Part shown: piece after piece, positions 1 through 9,029 of the stretch
Layout of the letters: each line of letters begins with the position of its first letter
How positions within the stretch are numbered: the stretch's first letter is position 1
Assembly (NCBI GenBank): GCA_945903275.1
Contig: CAMDNW010000014.1
Location: 1 to 46,520, forward strand
Origin: Thermoflexus hugenholtzii JAD2
Lineage (GTDB): Bacteria; Chloroflexota; Dehalococcoidia; UBA2979
Reading direction: 5' to 3'
DNA length: 46,520 nt
The notes under the pieces: generated by a model
Seen by the model: only the letters and a program-made list of their open reading frames with translations
Database searches by the model: none
What the model was told of the DNA's origin: nothing
Program-made: the position numbers and the translations under genes

Positions 1-169
1 CGGCCAGCCAACGGCTTCACGTCATTGTGAATGGCGTGGTGTCGGCCGGTGAACCGGTCGCGAGAAACAGTGGTGGGAGCGGTTGCGAACGATCGTGCAG
101 CCGGCCGACCCACAAACATTCTGGATGTGACGCTATGTCGCGGATACCAGCCCAGTGAAAGCCTCGGCG

Positions 170-877
170 ATGAGTGCAAAGATCCTCGTTGCCGACGACG
201 AGCCAAACATTGTCCGATTACTCCGGCTCTACCTGCATAACGAAGGCTTCGATGTTGTCGCCGCTGCCGATGGCAGGCAGGCGCTTGAACGCTTCGCCAC
301 GGAAGCTCCCGACCTGATCCTGCTCGACCTGATGATGCCACAACTGTCCGGTCTGGAAGTCTGCACGGAGATTCGCAAGAAGTCCGATGTGCCGGTGATC
401 ATGATCACTGCGCGCTCGGACGATGTCGACAAGATCGTCGGACTGGAGGTGGGCGCTGACGACTATGTGACAAAACCGTTCAACCCGCGCGAAGTCGTAG
501 CGCGCGTGAAGGCTGCCTTACGCCGGCGGAACTGGGATCGCGAGTCGGGTAACAATGATGAAACACCGCCAGCCACGGTGGCCGTAGGCAACGTCACGCT
601 CGATCCGGCGAGCCGCGATGTGACCGTCGCGGGGACACGGATCCGGCTGCGTCAGCGCGAGTTTGACCTGCTGGAGGCATTCCTGCGCTATCCGAACGTG
701 GTGCTGGATCGCGAGCGGCTGTTGCGGATGGTGTGGGGACAGGAATACGACGGCGACACGCGCACCATCGATGTCCACGTAGCGTGGTTGCGCGACAAGT
801 TGCGCGAGTCCGACGCGAAGATTGAGACGGTCTGGGGCATCGGCTACAAACTCGTGCCCGCGAGTAGTAATGCTTAG
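170..877 (+). CDS. OmpR/PhoB-family response regulator
   Basis: This is a cytoplasmic two-component response regulator that would be phosphorylated by the kinase encoded next to it and then bind DNA. The receiver domain fills about residues 1-120. It has the acidic pocket (ADDEPN), the phospho-acceptor Asp in LLDLMMP (about D53), the switch Thr in MITAR (about T80) and the conserved Lys in TKPF (about K102). A winged-helix domain follows at about 130-230 (RLRQREFDLLEAFL, RTIDVHVAWLRDKLRE). The 235-aa length is normal. I chose the ATG giving MSAKILVADDEPN; an in-frame GTG at 155 would add five residues and neither has a clear Shine-Dalgarno. The last 8 bases overlap the kinase gene, so the pair is co-transcribed. 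The signal sensed and target genes cannot be read from sequence. Confidence 0.93.
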   Translation: MSAKILVADDEPNIVRLLRLYLHNEGFDVVAAADGRQALERFATEAPDLILLDLMMPQLSGLEVCTEIRKKSDVPVIMITARSDDVDKIVGLEVGADDYVTKPFNPREVVARVKAALRRRNWDRESGNNDETPPATVAVGNVTLDPASRDVTVAGTRIRLRQREFDLLEAFLRYPNVVLDRERLLRMVWGQEYDGDTRTIDVHVAWLRDKLRESDAKIETVWGIGYKLVPASSNA

Positions 878-2366
878 CCTCCGGGCGCGGCTGCTCGCCA
901 GTTTCGGCCTCGTGATCGCGCTGAGCCTGTCAGCCGCCGGGTTCGTCTCGGTCTGGCTGCTGCGCGATGAACAAGCCGTCTCGGCGGAAAAGCGGATCGG
1001 CCGCCTTGTGGAGCCGCTATCGCGACGGTTGTTGCAACTCCAGTTGATCGGCGCGCCACCAGAGCGCGTGGCCGAGGAGATGGCAGCGTATGCGCGGTTT
1101 TACGAGGTGCGCGTGCTTCTGGTGGACAACGCACAACTGGTCACGCTCGACACCAATCTCCGCGATCCGCTGGTTGGTCAGCAACTCGAACCGCCGACCG
1201 GACGGCCAGTAGGCACCGGACCAACCGAAGCGTTCACTTCATCCCGAGTACAACAGCGCGGACAAGACTTAATCCTCTTCGCGCCGATTTCACGGCAATC
1301 CGGCGCACCAGCCGGATGGCCGTTCCAGATTCAGGACGTGAAACTGGTCGTGGCAGTGCCGTCCGGGGACGTAACGGCGGCATGGGCGAAGCTCATCCCC
1401 CGGCTGATGGTCGGCGGCGGATTTGCCGCAACAGCTGGGGTCATTGTCGCCACACTACTCGCGCGCCGGATCACGAAGCCGATCGTGCAGATGACTCACG
1501 CCTCACGAGCGATGGCACAAGGCGACTTCAATCAGCGGATCGATGTACATGGCGAAGACGAGGTTGCAACGCTCGGACGAGCATTCAACGACATGGCCCA
1601 GCAAATCGACCGGTCGCGCCATGCGATGCGCCAGCTCGTCGCTGATGTGTCGCATGACCTGAAGACGCCGCTCACCTCGATCCAGGGGTACACACAGGCG
1701 ATGCTCGACGGGGTGCTTAAGGACGAGCAGGAACAGACGCGCGCGGCGGAGATCGTGCACGAAGAGGCTGAGCGCATGCGCGCGCTTGTCGAAGATCTAC
1801 TCTACCTCTCGCAGATCGAGGCAGGCCAGTTGCCGTTGACTATTGAGCCACTCGACCTCGATAGAGCAGTTGCCGCCGCCGCCCAGCGATTCCGCTATCA
1901 GGCAGAAGCAGCCGGGGTCACCATTCGTCTCACGACCGACGGCGCGCCGGTGCTCGGCGACGAACGCAGGATCGAGCAGATCCTTGCCAACCTGCTCGAC
2001 AACGCCATTCGCTATGCGCCATCTGGATCGGAAGTGCTGCTCCGCACGGCGCGCGTTCTAGGTGCAGCGCTCATTGAGGTACACAACGGTGGCGAGCCGA
2101 TTCCGGAGGCCGACCAGCCGTACCTCTTCGACCGCTTCTACCAAGTGGATCGAGCCCGCTCCCGCGGCGTGCAAGTCCACAGCGGCCTTGGGCTGGCGAT
2201 CGTGCGCGAACTGGTGCAGGCACATCACGGGGCGGTCTCGGTACAGTCCACGCCCGATGCGGGAACCGTATTCACGGTGCAACTGCCACTTGCGCCGGGC
2301 GCGGCACAATCAGCCGGACGACCGGAATCTGCGCGGGCGCCCTCGGGCGCTCGCGCTACGACCTAG
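870..2366 (+). CDS. Sensor histidine kinase (HAMP, HisKA, HATPase)
   Basis: This is a membrane-bound sensor kinase and the partner of the preceding response regulator. From the ATG at 870 it is 498 aa. Segment order: TM helix at about residues 6-31, extracytoplasmic sensor region, second TM helix at about 176-197 (LMVGGGFAATAGVIVATLLA), HAMP linker (ARRITKPIVQMTHASRAMA), dimerisation H-box with phospho-acceptor His at about 262 (SHDLKTPLTSIQGY), N-box (LANLLDNAIRYAP) and G-box (SGLGLAIVRELVQAHHG). All kinase motifs are intact. The start overlaps the regulator's stop by 8 bases. The sensor region matches no ligand-binding fold I recognise. The C-terminal 20 residues are a low-complexity Ala/Arg/Pro tail. 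Confidence 0.92.
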   Translation: MLSLRARLLASFGLVIALSLSAAGFVSVWLLRDEQAVSAEKRIGRLVEPLSRRLLQLQLIGAPPERVAEEMAAYARFYEVRVLLVDNAQLVTLDTNLRDPLVGQQLEPPTGRPVGTGPTEAFTSSRVQQRGQDLILFAPISRQSGAPAGWPFQIQDVKLVVAVPSGDVTAAWAKLIPRLMVGGGFAATAGVIVATLLARRITKPIVQMTHASRAMAQGDFNQRIDVHGEDEVATLGRAFNDMAQQIDRSRHAMRQLVADVSHDLKTPLTSIQGYTQAMLDGVLKDEQEQTRAAEIVHEEAERMRALVEDLLYLSQIEAGQLPLTIEPLDLDRAVAAAAQRFRYQAEAAGVTIRLTTDGAPVLGDERRIEQILANLLDNAIRYAPSGSEVLLRTARVLGAALIEVHNGGEPIPEADQPYLFDRFYQVDRARSRGVQVHSGLGLAIVRELVQAHHGAVSVQSTPDAGTVFTVQLPLAPGAAQSAGRPESARAPSGARATT

Positions 2367-2399
2367 TTCAGCCGCGTCATGACAATATAACGATGCCCA

Positions 2400-4010
2400 C
2401 TATTCACGATAGTGCGTCATCCAGAACTCGTAGGCGTCCTGCAAAGCGAGCCACGATGCCTCGACCACATCGGTCGAGGCACCAACGGTGCGCCAGAAGT
2501 GGACTCCATCTGTGGATTCGACGAGCACACGCACGGCCGCATCCGCGCCACCGCCCGGATTGATGATGCGCACCTTGTAGTCGCGCAGCGCGACGCGTTC
2601 GAGGCCAGGATAGGCCTCGGCGAGCGCGCGGCGGACGGCGGCGTCAAGGGCGGAGACGGGGCCGTTACCGTCGGCGGCGGTCTGGGTGACGCGCTCGCCC
2701 GCGCGCACCTTCACCATAGCCTCAGCTTGCATCTCGTTCTCGCTGTTGTATCCTTCGGCACCGGGATGACGGCGACGTTCCACGATCAGGAAGTCTTCCA
2801 AACCAAAGGGTGCGACGTAGCCATCGAGTAACCGGCGGACGAGCAGTTCAAAAGACGCCTCGGCGGACTCGTACTGGAAGCCGCGATTTTCCTGCTCCTT
2901 CACGCGTTCGAGGATGTCGCGGGCCTGTGCATCGGTCAGTTCGATACCGGTGCCCTGCTCGCGCAATTTCGTGATCACGTTGCGACGACCGGAAAGCTCG
3001 GAGACGAGTACGCGCTCGGTGTTCCCTACCGCGAGCGGGTCGATGTGCGTGTACGAACCGGGCATCTTTGAAATCGCCGCCGCGTGCAGCCCGGCCTTGT
3101 GCGCGAACGCACTAGTACCGACATAGGGTTGGTGCGGGTTCTGAGCGAGGTTGGCGAGTTCTGAGGCGAAATGCGACAGGTCAGTGAGCCTAGTCAGTTG
3201 CTCGTCGGAAACGACATCAAGCCCCAGTTTCAGTTTCAGGTTCGCGATCACCGACAGGATGTTGGCGTTGCCGCAGCGCTCGCCCCAGCCGTTCAGACAG
3301 GCCTGCACCTGATTCGCGCCAGCCTGCACGGCGACGATGCTATTTGCGACCGCCATATCCGCATCATTGTGGGTGTGGATGCCGATGATGCACGGCACCG
3401 CCTCGGCGGCGGCGGCGACGGCGCGGGCGATGTGGTCGGGCATCGAGCCGCCGTTGGTATCGCAGAGCGCCACGGTGCTGGCGCCGGCGTTGGCAGCGGC
3501 ACGTAGGGTAGCGATAGCGTAGGCGGGATCTTCGCGGTAGCCATCGAAAAAGTGCTCGGCATCGAAGACGACCTCCCGACCGCGGTCCGTAAGGAAGCGG
3601 ACTGAGTCCGAGATCATGGCAAGATTCTCTTCTTCGCTTGTCTCCAGCACGTCACGCACTTGCGAGGCGGACGACTTGCCGACCAGCGTGACGACGGGCG
3701 TCTCAGCCTGATAGACGGCCAGGATCGCCGGGTCGGTGGCCGCATCGCCACCGGCACGCCTCGTGGAGCCGAAAGCGGCGAGGCGCGCGTGCTTGAGGTG
3801 CAAGCCGCGGACACGCTGGAAGAACTCCGCATCCGTAACGTTGGAGGCGGGGTAGCCGCCTTCGATGTAGTCGACGCCGAGGTCGTCGAGTTTCTGGACG
3901 ATGCTCAAACGATCTTCGAGCGAAAGCGACAGGCCTTCCATACCGAGGCCATCACGAAGAGTGGTGTCGTATAGGCGTACAGTGCGCGGTGAGTTCAGGT
4001 CAATTTTCAT
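2400..4010 (-). CDS. cimA: (R)-citramalate synthase
   Basis: It condenses pyruvate with acetyl-CoA to citramalate, the entry to the threonine-independent isoleucine route; LeuC/LeuD and LeuB can carry out the later steps. The DRE-TIM/HMGL motif LYDTTLRDGLGMEG is near the N-terminus. The metal-binding GIHTHNDADMAVANS and the NGWGERCGN loop follow, then a LeuA-type allosteric dimer domain at about 400-530. The length of about 536 aa and the GLGMEG variant fit the CimA subgroup rather than LeuA. I chose the ATG at 4010 (GTGGA about 7 nt upstream); a GTG at 4022 would add four residues. It is the last gene of the ilv-leu cluster, 248 bp after leuB, and has its own possible promoter. With leuA also present, the two paralogues probably divide citramalate and isopropylmalate synthesis. 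Confidence 0.9.
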   Translation of the reverse strand: MKIDLNSPRTVRLYDTTLRDGLGMEGLSLSLEDRLSIVQKLDDLGVDYIEGGYPASNVTDAEFFQRVRGLHLKHARLAAFGSTRRAGGDAATDPAILAVYQAETPVVTLVGKSSASQVRDVLETSEEENLAMISDSVRFLTDRGREVVFDAEHFFDGYREDPAYAIATLRAAANAGASTVALCDTNGGSMPDHIARAVAAAAEAVPCIIGIHTHNDADMAVANSIVAVQAGANQVQACLNGWGERCGNANILSVIANLKLKLGLDVVSDEQLTRLTDLSHFASELANLAQNPHQPYVGTSAFAHKAGLHAAAISKMPGSYTHIDPLAVGNTERVLVSELSGRRNVITKLREQGTGIELTDAQARDILERVKEQENRGFQYESAEASFELLVRRLLDGYVAPFGLEDFLIVERRRHPGAEGYNSENEMQAEAMVKVRAGERVTQTAADGNGPVSALDAAVRRALAEAYPGLERVALRDYKVRIINPGGGADAAVRVLVESTDGVHFWRTVGASTDVVEASWLALQDAYEFWMTHYRE

Positions 4011-4203
4011 TGTGGTGTCCACTTCCTGGCCGCCGGGCGCCCGAAGCGCACGACATGCTCTCTGGCCCTCGCCGGGGCCGAATACATCGAACCCGTGTAA
4101 GGAATGTGATCAGGAGCGGCCGATAATGGGCGTCGCCGGTCGCGAAGACCGGACGACGTGCACCGCTTTCATGTGAGGAAGTATCGAGATTGTCACGAGC
4201 TCG

Positions 4204-4233
4204 ATTCTAGAGGCAGGCGGTGCAGCCTCGCAA
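4204..4233 (-). promoter_or_regulatory. Possible internal promoter for cimA
   Basis: On the minus strand TTGCGA (4228-4233) is followed after 18 bases by TAGAAT (4204-4209), a 5/6 match to the -10 consensus. It lies in the 248-bp leuB-cimA gap and would give cimA a leader of roughly 180 nt. The rest of the gap holds no terminator that I can see. The match is moderate and untested. Confidence 0.4.
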
Positions 4234-4270
4234 ACTGGGAATACCCTCACTCGCCGCCTGCCCAAAATGG

Positions 4271-5365
4271 CTATCCGAGGCGGTCGAGGATCGCCTCGGC
4301 CATCTCGCGGGTGGAGAGGGCTTGTTCGCCGGGCTTGGTTATGTCGGCGGTGCGCATGCCGTCGTCGATGGCCTTGGTGACGGCGGCTTCGAGCGCCTGT
4401 GCCTCGGTCTCCAGGCCAAGCGAGTAGCGGAGCAGCAGCGCAGTGCAGCGGAGCATGCCGATGGGGTTGGCGATGCCCTTGCCCGCGATGTCCGGCGCGG
4501 AGCCATGGATCGGCTCGTACATACCGAGACCGGTGCCGTCGGGGCGCAGGGCGCCGAGCGAGGCTGACGGGAGCATGCCGAGGGAGCCAGCGAGCATCGA
4601 TGCCTCATCCGTAAGAATGTCGCCGAAGAGATTCTCGGTGATGATCACATCGAAGGTGGCGGGGCGGCGGATTAGATGCATAGCCATCGCGTCGACGAGC
4701 ACGTTCTCGAACTCGACATCGGCGTACTCGGGGCGCACCTCCGTCACGACCTCGCGCCAGAGCCGCGAGGAGGCCAGCACGTTGGCCTTGTCCACGTGCG
4801 TGACCTTACCCTTGCGCTTCCGCGCGAGCTGGAAGCCTAGGTGCGCCACGCGTGCCACTTCATCCTCGGTGTAGTACATGGAGTCGACCGCAGCGCGCTT
4901 GCCGTCTGCGGTAGTACTAGGGCCTTGCGGTTTGCCGAAGTAGACACCACCCGTGAGTTCGCGGATCACGATGATGTCGACGCCACGCAGCGTCTCCGGC
5001 TTAATCGTCGTGTTGTCGATCAGCGCCTCATCGACCTTCACCGGGCGGATGTTCGCCCACAGGCCGAGGCCCGCACGGAATGCGAGCAGGCCACGCTCCG
5101 GGCGATCGGTTGCGCGGGGGTCATCCCATTTGGGGCCGCCGACGGCGCCCCAGAGCACTGCGTCGGACTGCTTGGCGGCATCGAGAGTCTCGGGCTTCAG
5201 TGAAGTGCCAAAGGTATCGATGGCGATGCCGCCGACGAGGTCTTCCTGGAACTCGAAGGTGTGACCAAACTTCTTGCCGATCGCCTCGAGGGCGCGGACG
5301 CCCTCGGCGGTAACTTCGGGGCCGATGCCGTCGCCGGCGAGCACCATGATCTTGTAGTTGCCCAT
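4271..5365 (-). CDS. leuB: 3-isopropylmalate dehydrogenase
   Basis: It oxidatively decarboxylates 3-isopropylmalate to 2-oxoisocaproate with NAD+, the third step of leucine synthesis. The protein (364 aa, normal length) opens with [15 protein letters not shown]. It contains [12 protein letters not shown], the substrate Lys/Asp region ([16 protein letters not shown] in general form, here [17 protein letters not shown]) and the cofactor region [19 protein letters not shown]. The family also serves the citramalate/isoleucine route, which fits cimA immediately downstream. It is separated from leuD by a kinase gene and a membrane-protein gene, which is an unusual arrangement. Start is ATG. Confidence 0.96.
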   Translation of the reverse strand: MGNYKIMVLAGDGIGPEVTAEGVRALEAIGKKFGHTFEFQEDLVGGIAIDTFGTSLKPETLDAAKQSDAVLWGAVGGPKWDDPRATDRPERGLLAFRAGLGLWANIRPVKVDEALIDNTTIKPETLRGVDIIVIRELTGGVYFGKPQGPSTTADGKRAAVDSMYYTEDEVARVAHLGFQLARKRKGKVTHVDKANVLASSRLWREVVTEVRPEYADVEFENVLVDAMAMHLIRRPATFDVIITENLFGDILTDEASMLAGSLGMLPSASLGALRPDGTGLGMYEPIHGSAPDIAGKGIANPIGMLRCTALLLRYSLGLETEAQALEAAVTKAIDDGMRTADITKPGEQALSTREMAEAILDRLG

Positions 5366-5387
5366 GACTGGCCCCCTCGGCTACGGA

Positions 5388-5864
5388 CTAGGCGCCCGGC
5401 TTAAACACCATGAGTGCGATGAACACGATGACCATAAGCGATAGAACGTGGGTGGTGATCATCACCTTCATGTCGGCAACGGCAGCGATGAGCGCCGGAC
5501 TCTCCTCGCGACCAGCGGCGTTCTCGGATACAGCGAGCGCGTGCAGCTTGGTCTCGGCGGGGCCGAGGATCGCAGCGGAGAGGGCCATCGAGAGGATCCA
5601 GACGAGGTACGTCACGCTGACCCAGGGAGCACCGAAACTCTGACCAGTCACTGAGACCAGCCAGCTGCCCGTTATGATCGTGATCAGCGCTCCGGTGATG
5701 GTGAGCATTGGAACACGCGACCCGGCGTTCGCGAGAGCCAGGATGGCCGTGGTGCTTCGGGAGCGCCGCATCCCAGCGAGCGTGACTTCGCCGAGCCCTG
5801 CACCCGCGGCAATCATGAACGAGCCGAGGATATGGAAGAACAGCAGTATCTGGATCGTGGTCAC
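5388..5864 (-). CDS. Small integral membrane protein, DUF2269-like
   Basis: A 158-aa protein with about four hydrophobic helices: residues 4-28 (ILLFFHILGSFMIAAGAG), 48-72 (MLTITGALITIITGSWLVSV), 82-103 (YLVWILSMALSAAILGP) and 133-155 (HVLSLMVIVFIALMVF). The FHILGSFM start with a His in helix 1 resembles the DUF2269 family, whose function is unknown. It starts at a GTG preceded by AGGAAGGG. It lies between an APH-like kinase and leuB, 22 bp from leuB, so it is probably co-transcribed with the leucine genes. No role in leucine synthesis or transport can be inferred from the sequence. Confidence 0.75.
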   Translation of the reverse strand: MTTIQILLFFHILGSFMIAAGAGLGEVTLAGMRRSRSTTAILALANAGSRVPMLTITGALITIITGSWLVSVTGQSFGAPWVSVTYLVWILSMALSAAILGPAETKLHALAVSENAAGREESPALIAAVADMKVMITTHVLSLMVIVFIALMVFKPGA

Positions 5865-5902
5865 TGGCGAACCCTTCCTGGCGGGTGGCGTGCCTCGGGA
5901 TA

Positions 5903-6835
5903 CTACGGCCCCGTTGGCGGGCGTTCCAGCGCGGCTCGTGCGCGGGCGGCGAGTTTAACGCGACCCGCGCGTAGTTCCGCCGCGTCATTGGTCTCCACAC
6001 CGAACTGGACGGAGAAGAGTGGCACGACCGCTATGTAGAAGGCGACGCGCCGCCGCAGACCCGGATCGTCACGCACAACCGATGGCCCTGCGTAATAGCG
6101 GAGCACGCGTTCCATGAATGACGACGAGAACATATTGAGCAGACCCGCGAAATCGAGTGCCGGATCGGCAACCATTGAGGCCTCCCAATCGATTACGCCT
6201 GACAACGAACCGTCCGAACGCAGGCGCACATGCTCTGGGCCGAGGTCACCGTGCACGAAGACGCTCGGTGTGCCTCGCGTGGCGCCATCTGCGAGGAAGC
6301 GAGCGTAGACGGCATCGACCCAGTGCGCGCTCAGCGCTGAGAGATGCGGACGGGTGGCAGCGAGCATTGGGAGGTATTGATCTGCCCAAAGTTCGCGTCT
6401 GGGGACACCGGCAACTTCGGCGCGCTCGGGCGGGAACGAGTGCAGCGCGCTGAGGAAGACTGCAAGTTGCTGCGCTAGACGGTCGCGCGATTGGCGGGGT
6501 CGTGCGCCGGCCTTCGACGCAACGCCGTCGACGTACTCATGGGCGGTAGCGAGCAACGCACCGCCGGGTGCGCGGAGCGCGCGCATGCCCCGGGGAACGA
6601 AAGGCACCTCGGCGGCGATGAGCGGTAAGAGGCGGGTCTCCATGTCGAGGCTAGGGATGTTCGCGGCGGCTTTCGGGATGCGTACGACGATGTCACGCAC
6701 ACGCAACGCGGTCACACACCAGCCTGCACCGAGGACGGAAGCGGCATCGATATCGCGGACGGTCAGATGCGGAAACTCCGCACGGAGGGCCGCGCGGAGT
6801 TCCGGTGTGAGCAGCGAAGGAGCAGCGGTAATCAC
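5903..6835 (-). CDS. Aminoglycoside phosphotransferase-fold kinase of unknown substrate
   Basis: A 310-aa protein with the APH/choline-kinase fold. The catalytic loop reads VFVHGDLGPEHVRL, with His where many APH enzymes have Asn. The metal-binding motif is GVIDWEASMVADPALDFAG. The nucleotide-binding N-lobe (residues about 25-110) includes DIVVRIPKAA, with the Lys expected to contact ATP. I chose the GTG at 6835, which overlaps the leuD stop as GTGA; longer upstream reading would run through leuD. The overlap implies translational coupling to leuD. Proteins of this fold phosphorylate antibiotics, amino alcohols, sugars or amino acids. Nothing here identifies the substrate, so a resistance annotation would not be justified. 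Confidence 0.85.
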   Translation of the reverse strand: MITAAPSLLTPELRAALRAEFPHLTVRDIDAASVLGAGWCVTALRVRDIVVRIPKAAANIPSLDMETRLLPLIAAEVPFVPRGMRALRAPGGALLATAHEYVDGVASKAGARPRQSRDRLAQQLAVFLSALHSFPPERAEVAGVPRRELWADQYLPMLAATRPHLSALSAHWVDAVYARFLADGATRGTPSVFVHGDLGPEHVRLRSDGSLSGVIDWEASMVADPALDFAGLLNMFSSSFMERVLRYYAGPSVVRDDPGLRRRVAFYIAVVPLFSVQFGVETNDAAELRAGRVKLAARARAALERPPTGP

Positions 6836-7449
6836 GCCTTTGCGGACGCCTCGTTCTTCAGCGTGAGCGGAAGCAGCGGCGAGCGGCTCTCCTCGAAGAT
6901 CGCGATGTCGTCGTCGTACTGCATAGTGAGGCCGATGTCGTCGAGGCCGTTCATTAGACATTGGCGGACGAACGGGTCGATGTCGAAGTGACGCTGCCAC
7001 TCGGTGCCGGCAACGGATACGGTCTGGCTCTCCAGGCTGACAACGATCTGGCCAGCAGGAAGTTCCTCAGCGCGCGCCATGAGGTAGTCAACATCCGACT
7101 GCGGGAGCACTACGCAGAGAAGGCCGATCTTCGCGCAGTTGTTGCGGAAGATATCGCCGAAGGACGGGGCAATGATTGACTTCACGCCCATGTCCTCGAG
7201 ACCCCAGGGCGCGTGCTCACGAGACGAGCCGCAGCCGAAGTTCTGCTGCGCGAGCATGATCGGCGCGCCATAGTACTGCGGCTGGTTGGTTACAAAATCG
7301 GGGTCTTTCTTCCAGTCGTAGAAGGTGAACGGGCCGAAGCCAGAACGCTCGATGCGCTTCAGAAACTGCTTGGGCATGATCTGGTCGGTATCGACATCCG
7401 CGCGGTTGAGCGGGATCGCGTTGCCTACGATGTTGTGTACTGGCTCCAT
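6832..7449 (-). CDS. leuD: 3-isopropylmalate dehydratase small subunit
   Basis: Small subunit of isopropylmalate isomerase, which converts 2- to 3-isopropylmalate together with LeuC and probably also processes citramalate. The 205-aa protein has the family signature ADVDTDQIMPKQFL near the N-terminus and the swivel-domain motif NFGCGSSREHAPWGL. A C-terminal PFVRQCLMNGLDDIGLT segment completes the domain. The length is normal for bacterial LeuD. It starts 23 bp after leuC, and its stop overlaps the GTG of the downstream kinase gene. Confidence 0.96.
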   Translation of the reverse strand: MEPVHNIVGNAIPLNRADVDTDQIMPKQFLKRIERSGFGPFTFYDWKKDPDFVTNQPQYYGAPIMLAQQNFGCGSSREHAPWGLEDMGVKSIIAPSFGDIFRNNCAKIGLLCVVLPQSDVDYLMARAEELPAGQIVVSLESQTVSVAGTEWQRHFDIDPFVRQCLMNGLDDIGLTMQYDDDIAIFEESRSPLLPLTLKNEASAKA

Positions 7450-7472
7450 CTTTGCTGCTCCTTCTTCCGGAC

Positions 7473-8882
7473 TTACTTGCCGACGATGTCGCGGATGTCC
7501 ACGAAGTGGCCAGCGATAGCGGCCGCAGCCGCCATCTCCGGGCTGACGAGATGCGTCCGTCCGCCCGCACCCTGACGACCCTCAAAGTTGCGGTTCGAGG
7601 TCGAGGCGCAGCGCTCACCGGGCAAGAGGATGTCCGGGTTCATGCCGAGGCACATCGAGCAGCCCGCGTCGCGCCACTCGAAGCCGGCGTCCTTGAAAAT
7701 CTGGTCGAGGCCCTCGCGCTCGGCCTGCTGTTTGATGAGTCCAGAGCCGGGCACGACCATCGCGCTCACGGTGGAGGCGACGCGCTTGCCCTGCACGACC
7801 TTGGCAGCGGCGCGGAGATCCTCGATGCGCGAATTCGTACAGGAACCAAGGAAGACGCGGTTAATGGTTATGTCCTGAATCTTGGTGCCGGCAGTGAGGC
7901 CCATGTAGACCAGCGAGCGGGCAGCCGTCTCGCGGGCGGAGGGGGACACGGCCTCATCGGGGTCGGGGACCATGCCGCTGACCGGAACGCTCTGGGCCGG
8001 GGTGGTGCCCCAGGTTACGTGCGGCTCGATGGTGTTGCCGTCGAGTTCGACATACTTGTCGAACGTCGCACTCTCATCGGTGGGGAGGGTCTTCCAGTAC
8101 GCAACGGCCTTCTCCCAGTCTTCGCCCTGTGGCGCGTAGGGACGGCCCTTCACGTAGTCGAAGGTGGTCTGGTCGGGGGCAATGAGGCCAGCACGAGCGC
8201 CCGCCTCGATGGACATGTTGCACATGGTCATGCGGCCCTCCATCGAGAGGGCGCGTATTACGTCGCCTCGGTACTCGATGACGTGGCCGATGCCGCCGTC
8301 GACACCGATCTTGCGGATGATGGCGAGGATTACGTCTTTGGCGGTCACGCCGACGCCAAGCGTCCCGTTCACCTCAACGGACATGGTCTTGGGGCGGGCC
8401 TGCATGAGGGACTGCGTGGCGAGGACGTGCTCGACCTCGGAAGTACCGATGCCGAACGCGAGCGCGCCGAACGCGCCGTGGGTCGAAGTGTGCGAGTCAC
8501 CGCAGACAATGACCATGCCTGGCTGAGTCATGCCCTGCTCGGGGCCGATGATGTGCACGATGCCCTGGCGCAGGTCGAACATGTCGTAGAACGGGATGCC
8601 GAACTGGTTGCAGTTGTCGCGCAGAGTATCGATCTGCTTCTGTGAGGTCGGATCTGGGTTCGGTAGTTCGCGGCCGATCGTCGGGATATTGTGGTCGACC
8701 GTCGAGAACGTGAGATCGGGTCGGCGCACCGTGCGACCGGCGATGCGGAGCGACTCAAACGCCTGCGGCGACGTGACCTCGTGGACGAGGTGCATGTCGA
8801 TATAGAGCAAGTCAGGCTGGCCAGTTTGCTGGCGAACGAGGTGCTGCTCCCAGATTTTCTCGGACAATGTTTGTGGACTCAT
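7473..8882 (-). CDS. leuC: 3-isopropylmalate dehydratase large subunit
   Basis: Aconitase-family large subunit (469 aa, normal) that binds the 4Fe-4S cluster of isopropylmalate isomerase. The cluster cysteines are in [16 protein letters not shown] and [31 protein letters not shown] is the conserved substrate-loop signature. The start ATG is preceded by GGGGGG about 5 nt upstream. It begins after a conspicuously AT-rich 139-bp gap that follows leuA, suggesting a second control point for the leuCD part of the cluster. Confidence 0.97.
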   Translation of the reverse strand: MSPQTLSEKIWEQHLVRQQTGQPDLLYIDMHLVHEVTSPQAFESLRIAGRTVRRPDLTFSTVDHNIPTIGRELPNPDPTSQKQIDTLRDNCNQFGIPFYDMFDLRQGIVHIIGPEQGMTQPGMVIVCGDSHTSTHGAFGALAFGIGTSEVEHVLATQSLMQARPKTMSVEVNGTLGVGVTAKDVILAIIRKIGVDGGIGHVIEYRGDVIRALSMEGRMTMCNMSIEAGARAGLIAPDQTTFDYVKGRPYAPQGEDWEKAVAYWKTLPTDESATFDKYVELDGNTIEPHVTWGTTPAQSVPVSGMVPDPDEAVSPSARETAARSLVYMGLTAGTKIQDITINRVFLGSCTNSRIEDLRAAAKVVQGKRVASTVSAMVVPGSGLIKQQAEREGLDQIFKDAGFEWRDAGCSMCLGMNPDILLPGERCASTSNRNFEGRQGAGGRTHLVSPEMAAAAAIAGHFVDIRDIVGK

Positions 8883-9029
8883 GCGTTCCCCCCCGATGAT
8901 CTGATTAGCAATTTATTTCAAGTGAAGCAAATTGCTTGTCTAAGTGAACATTTTTTCGCACCACCACTGACCGATTGTGGCTTGAGATGGCGCTCGTAGA
9001 TTTACGTATATTCACGCATATTTACATAG
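8883..9029 (-). promoter_or_regulatory. AT-rich control region upstream of leuC, with decamer repeats and a palindrome
   Basis: This gap is far richer in A/T than the surrounding DNA. At 9000-9029 there are three contiguous 10-bp units on the plus strand: ATTTACGTAT, ATTCACGCAT and ATTTACATAG, one helical turn apart; the last overlaps the leuA stop. At 8925-8937 lies the perfect palindrome AAGCAA-A-TTGCTT. TTCACTT occurs twice on the minus strand on either side of it. Candidate -35/-10 elements exist (TAGACA, TTGCTT, AAATAA) but no pair is convincing. I read it as a regulator-binding site and promoter for leuCD, by inference. Confidence 0.5.

Noticed and set aside
31-240. A 69-codon frame before the response regulator
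   Set aside because: It overlaps the regulator gene out of frame, has no ribosome-binding site and no recognisable content. Positions 1-154 otherwise show nothing I can name.
2367-2420. Terminator between the convergent kinase and cimA genes (CACTAT-TCACG-ATAGTG)
   Set aside because: The stem is only six mostly A/T pairs, overlaps the cimA stop and lacks a T-run.
4110-4172. A 20-codon ORF (MKAVHVVRS...PIIGRS) in the leader of cimA as a second attenuator
   Set aside because: Only scattered Val and Ile codons, no Shine-Dalgarno and no terminator hairpin before cimA. The evidence is far weaker than for the ilvB leader.
7452-8645. A 397-codon plus-strand frame opposite leuC
   Set aside because: The leuC strand has all iron-sulfur and substrate motifs; the plus-strand product shows His/Ala/Gly-rich shadow composition.
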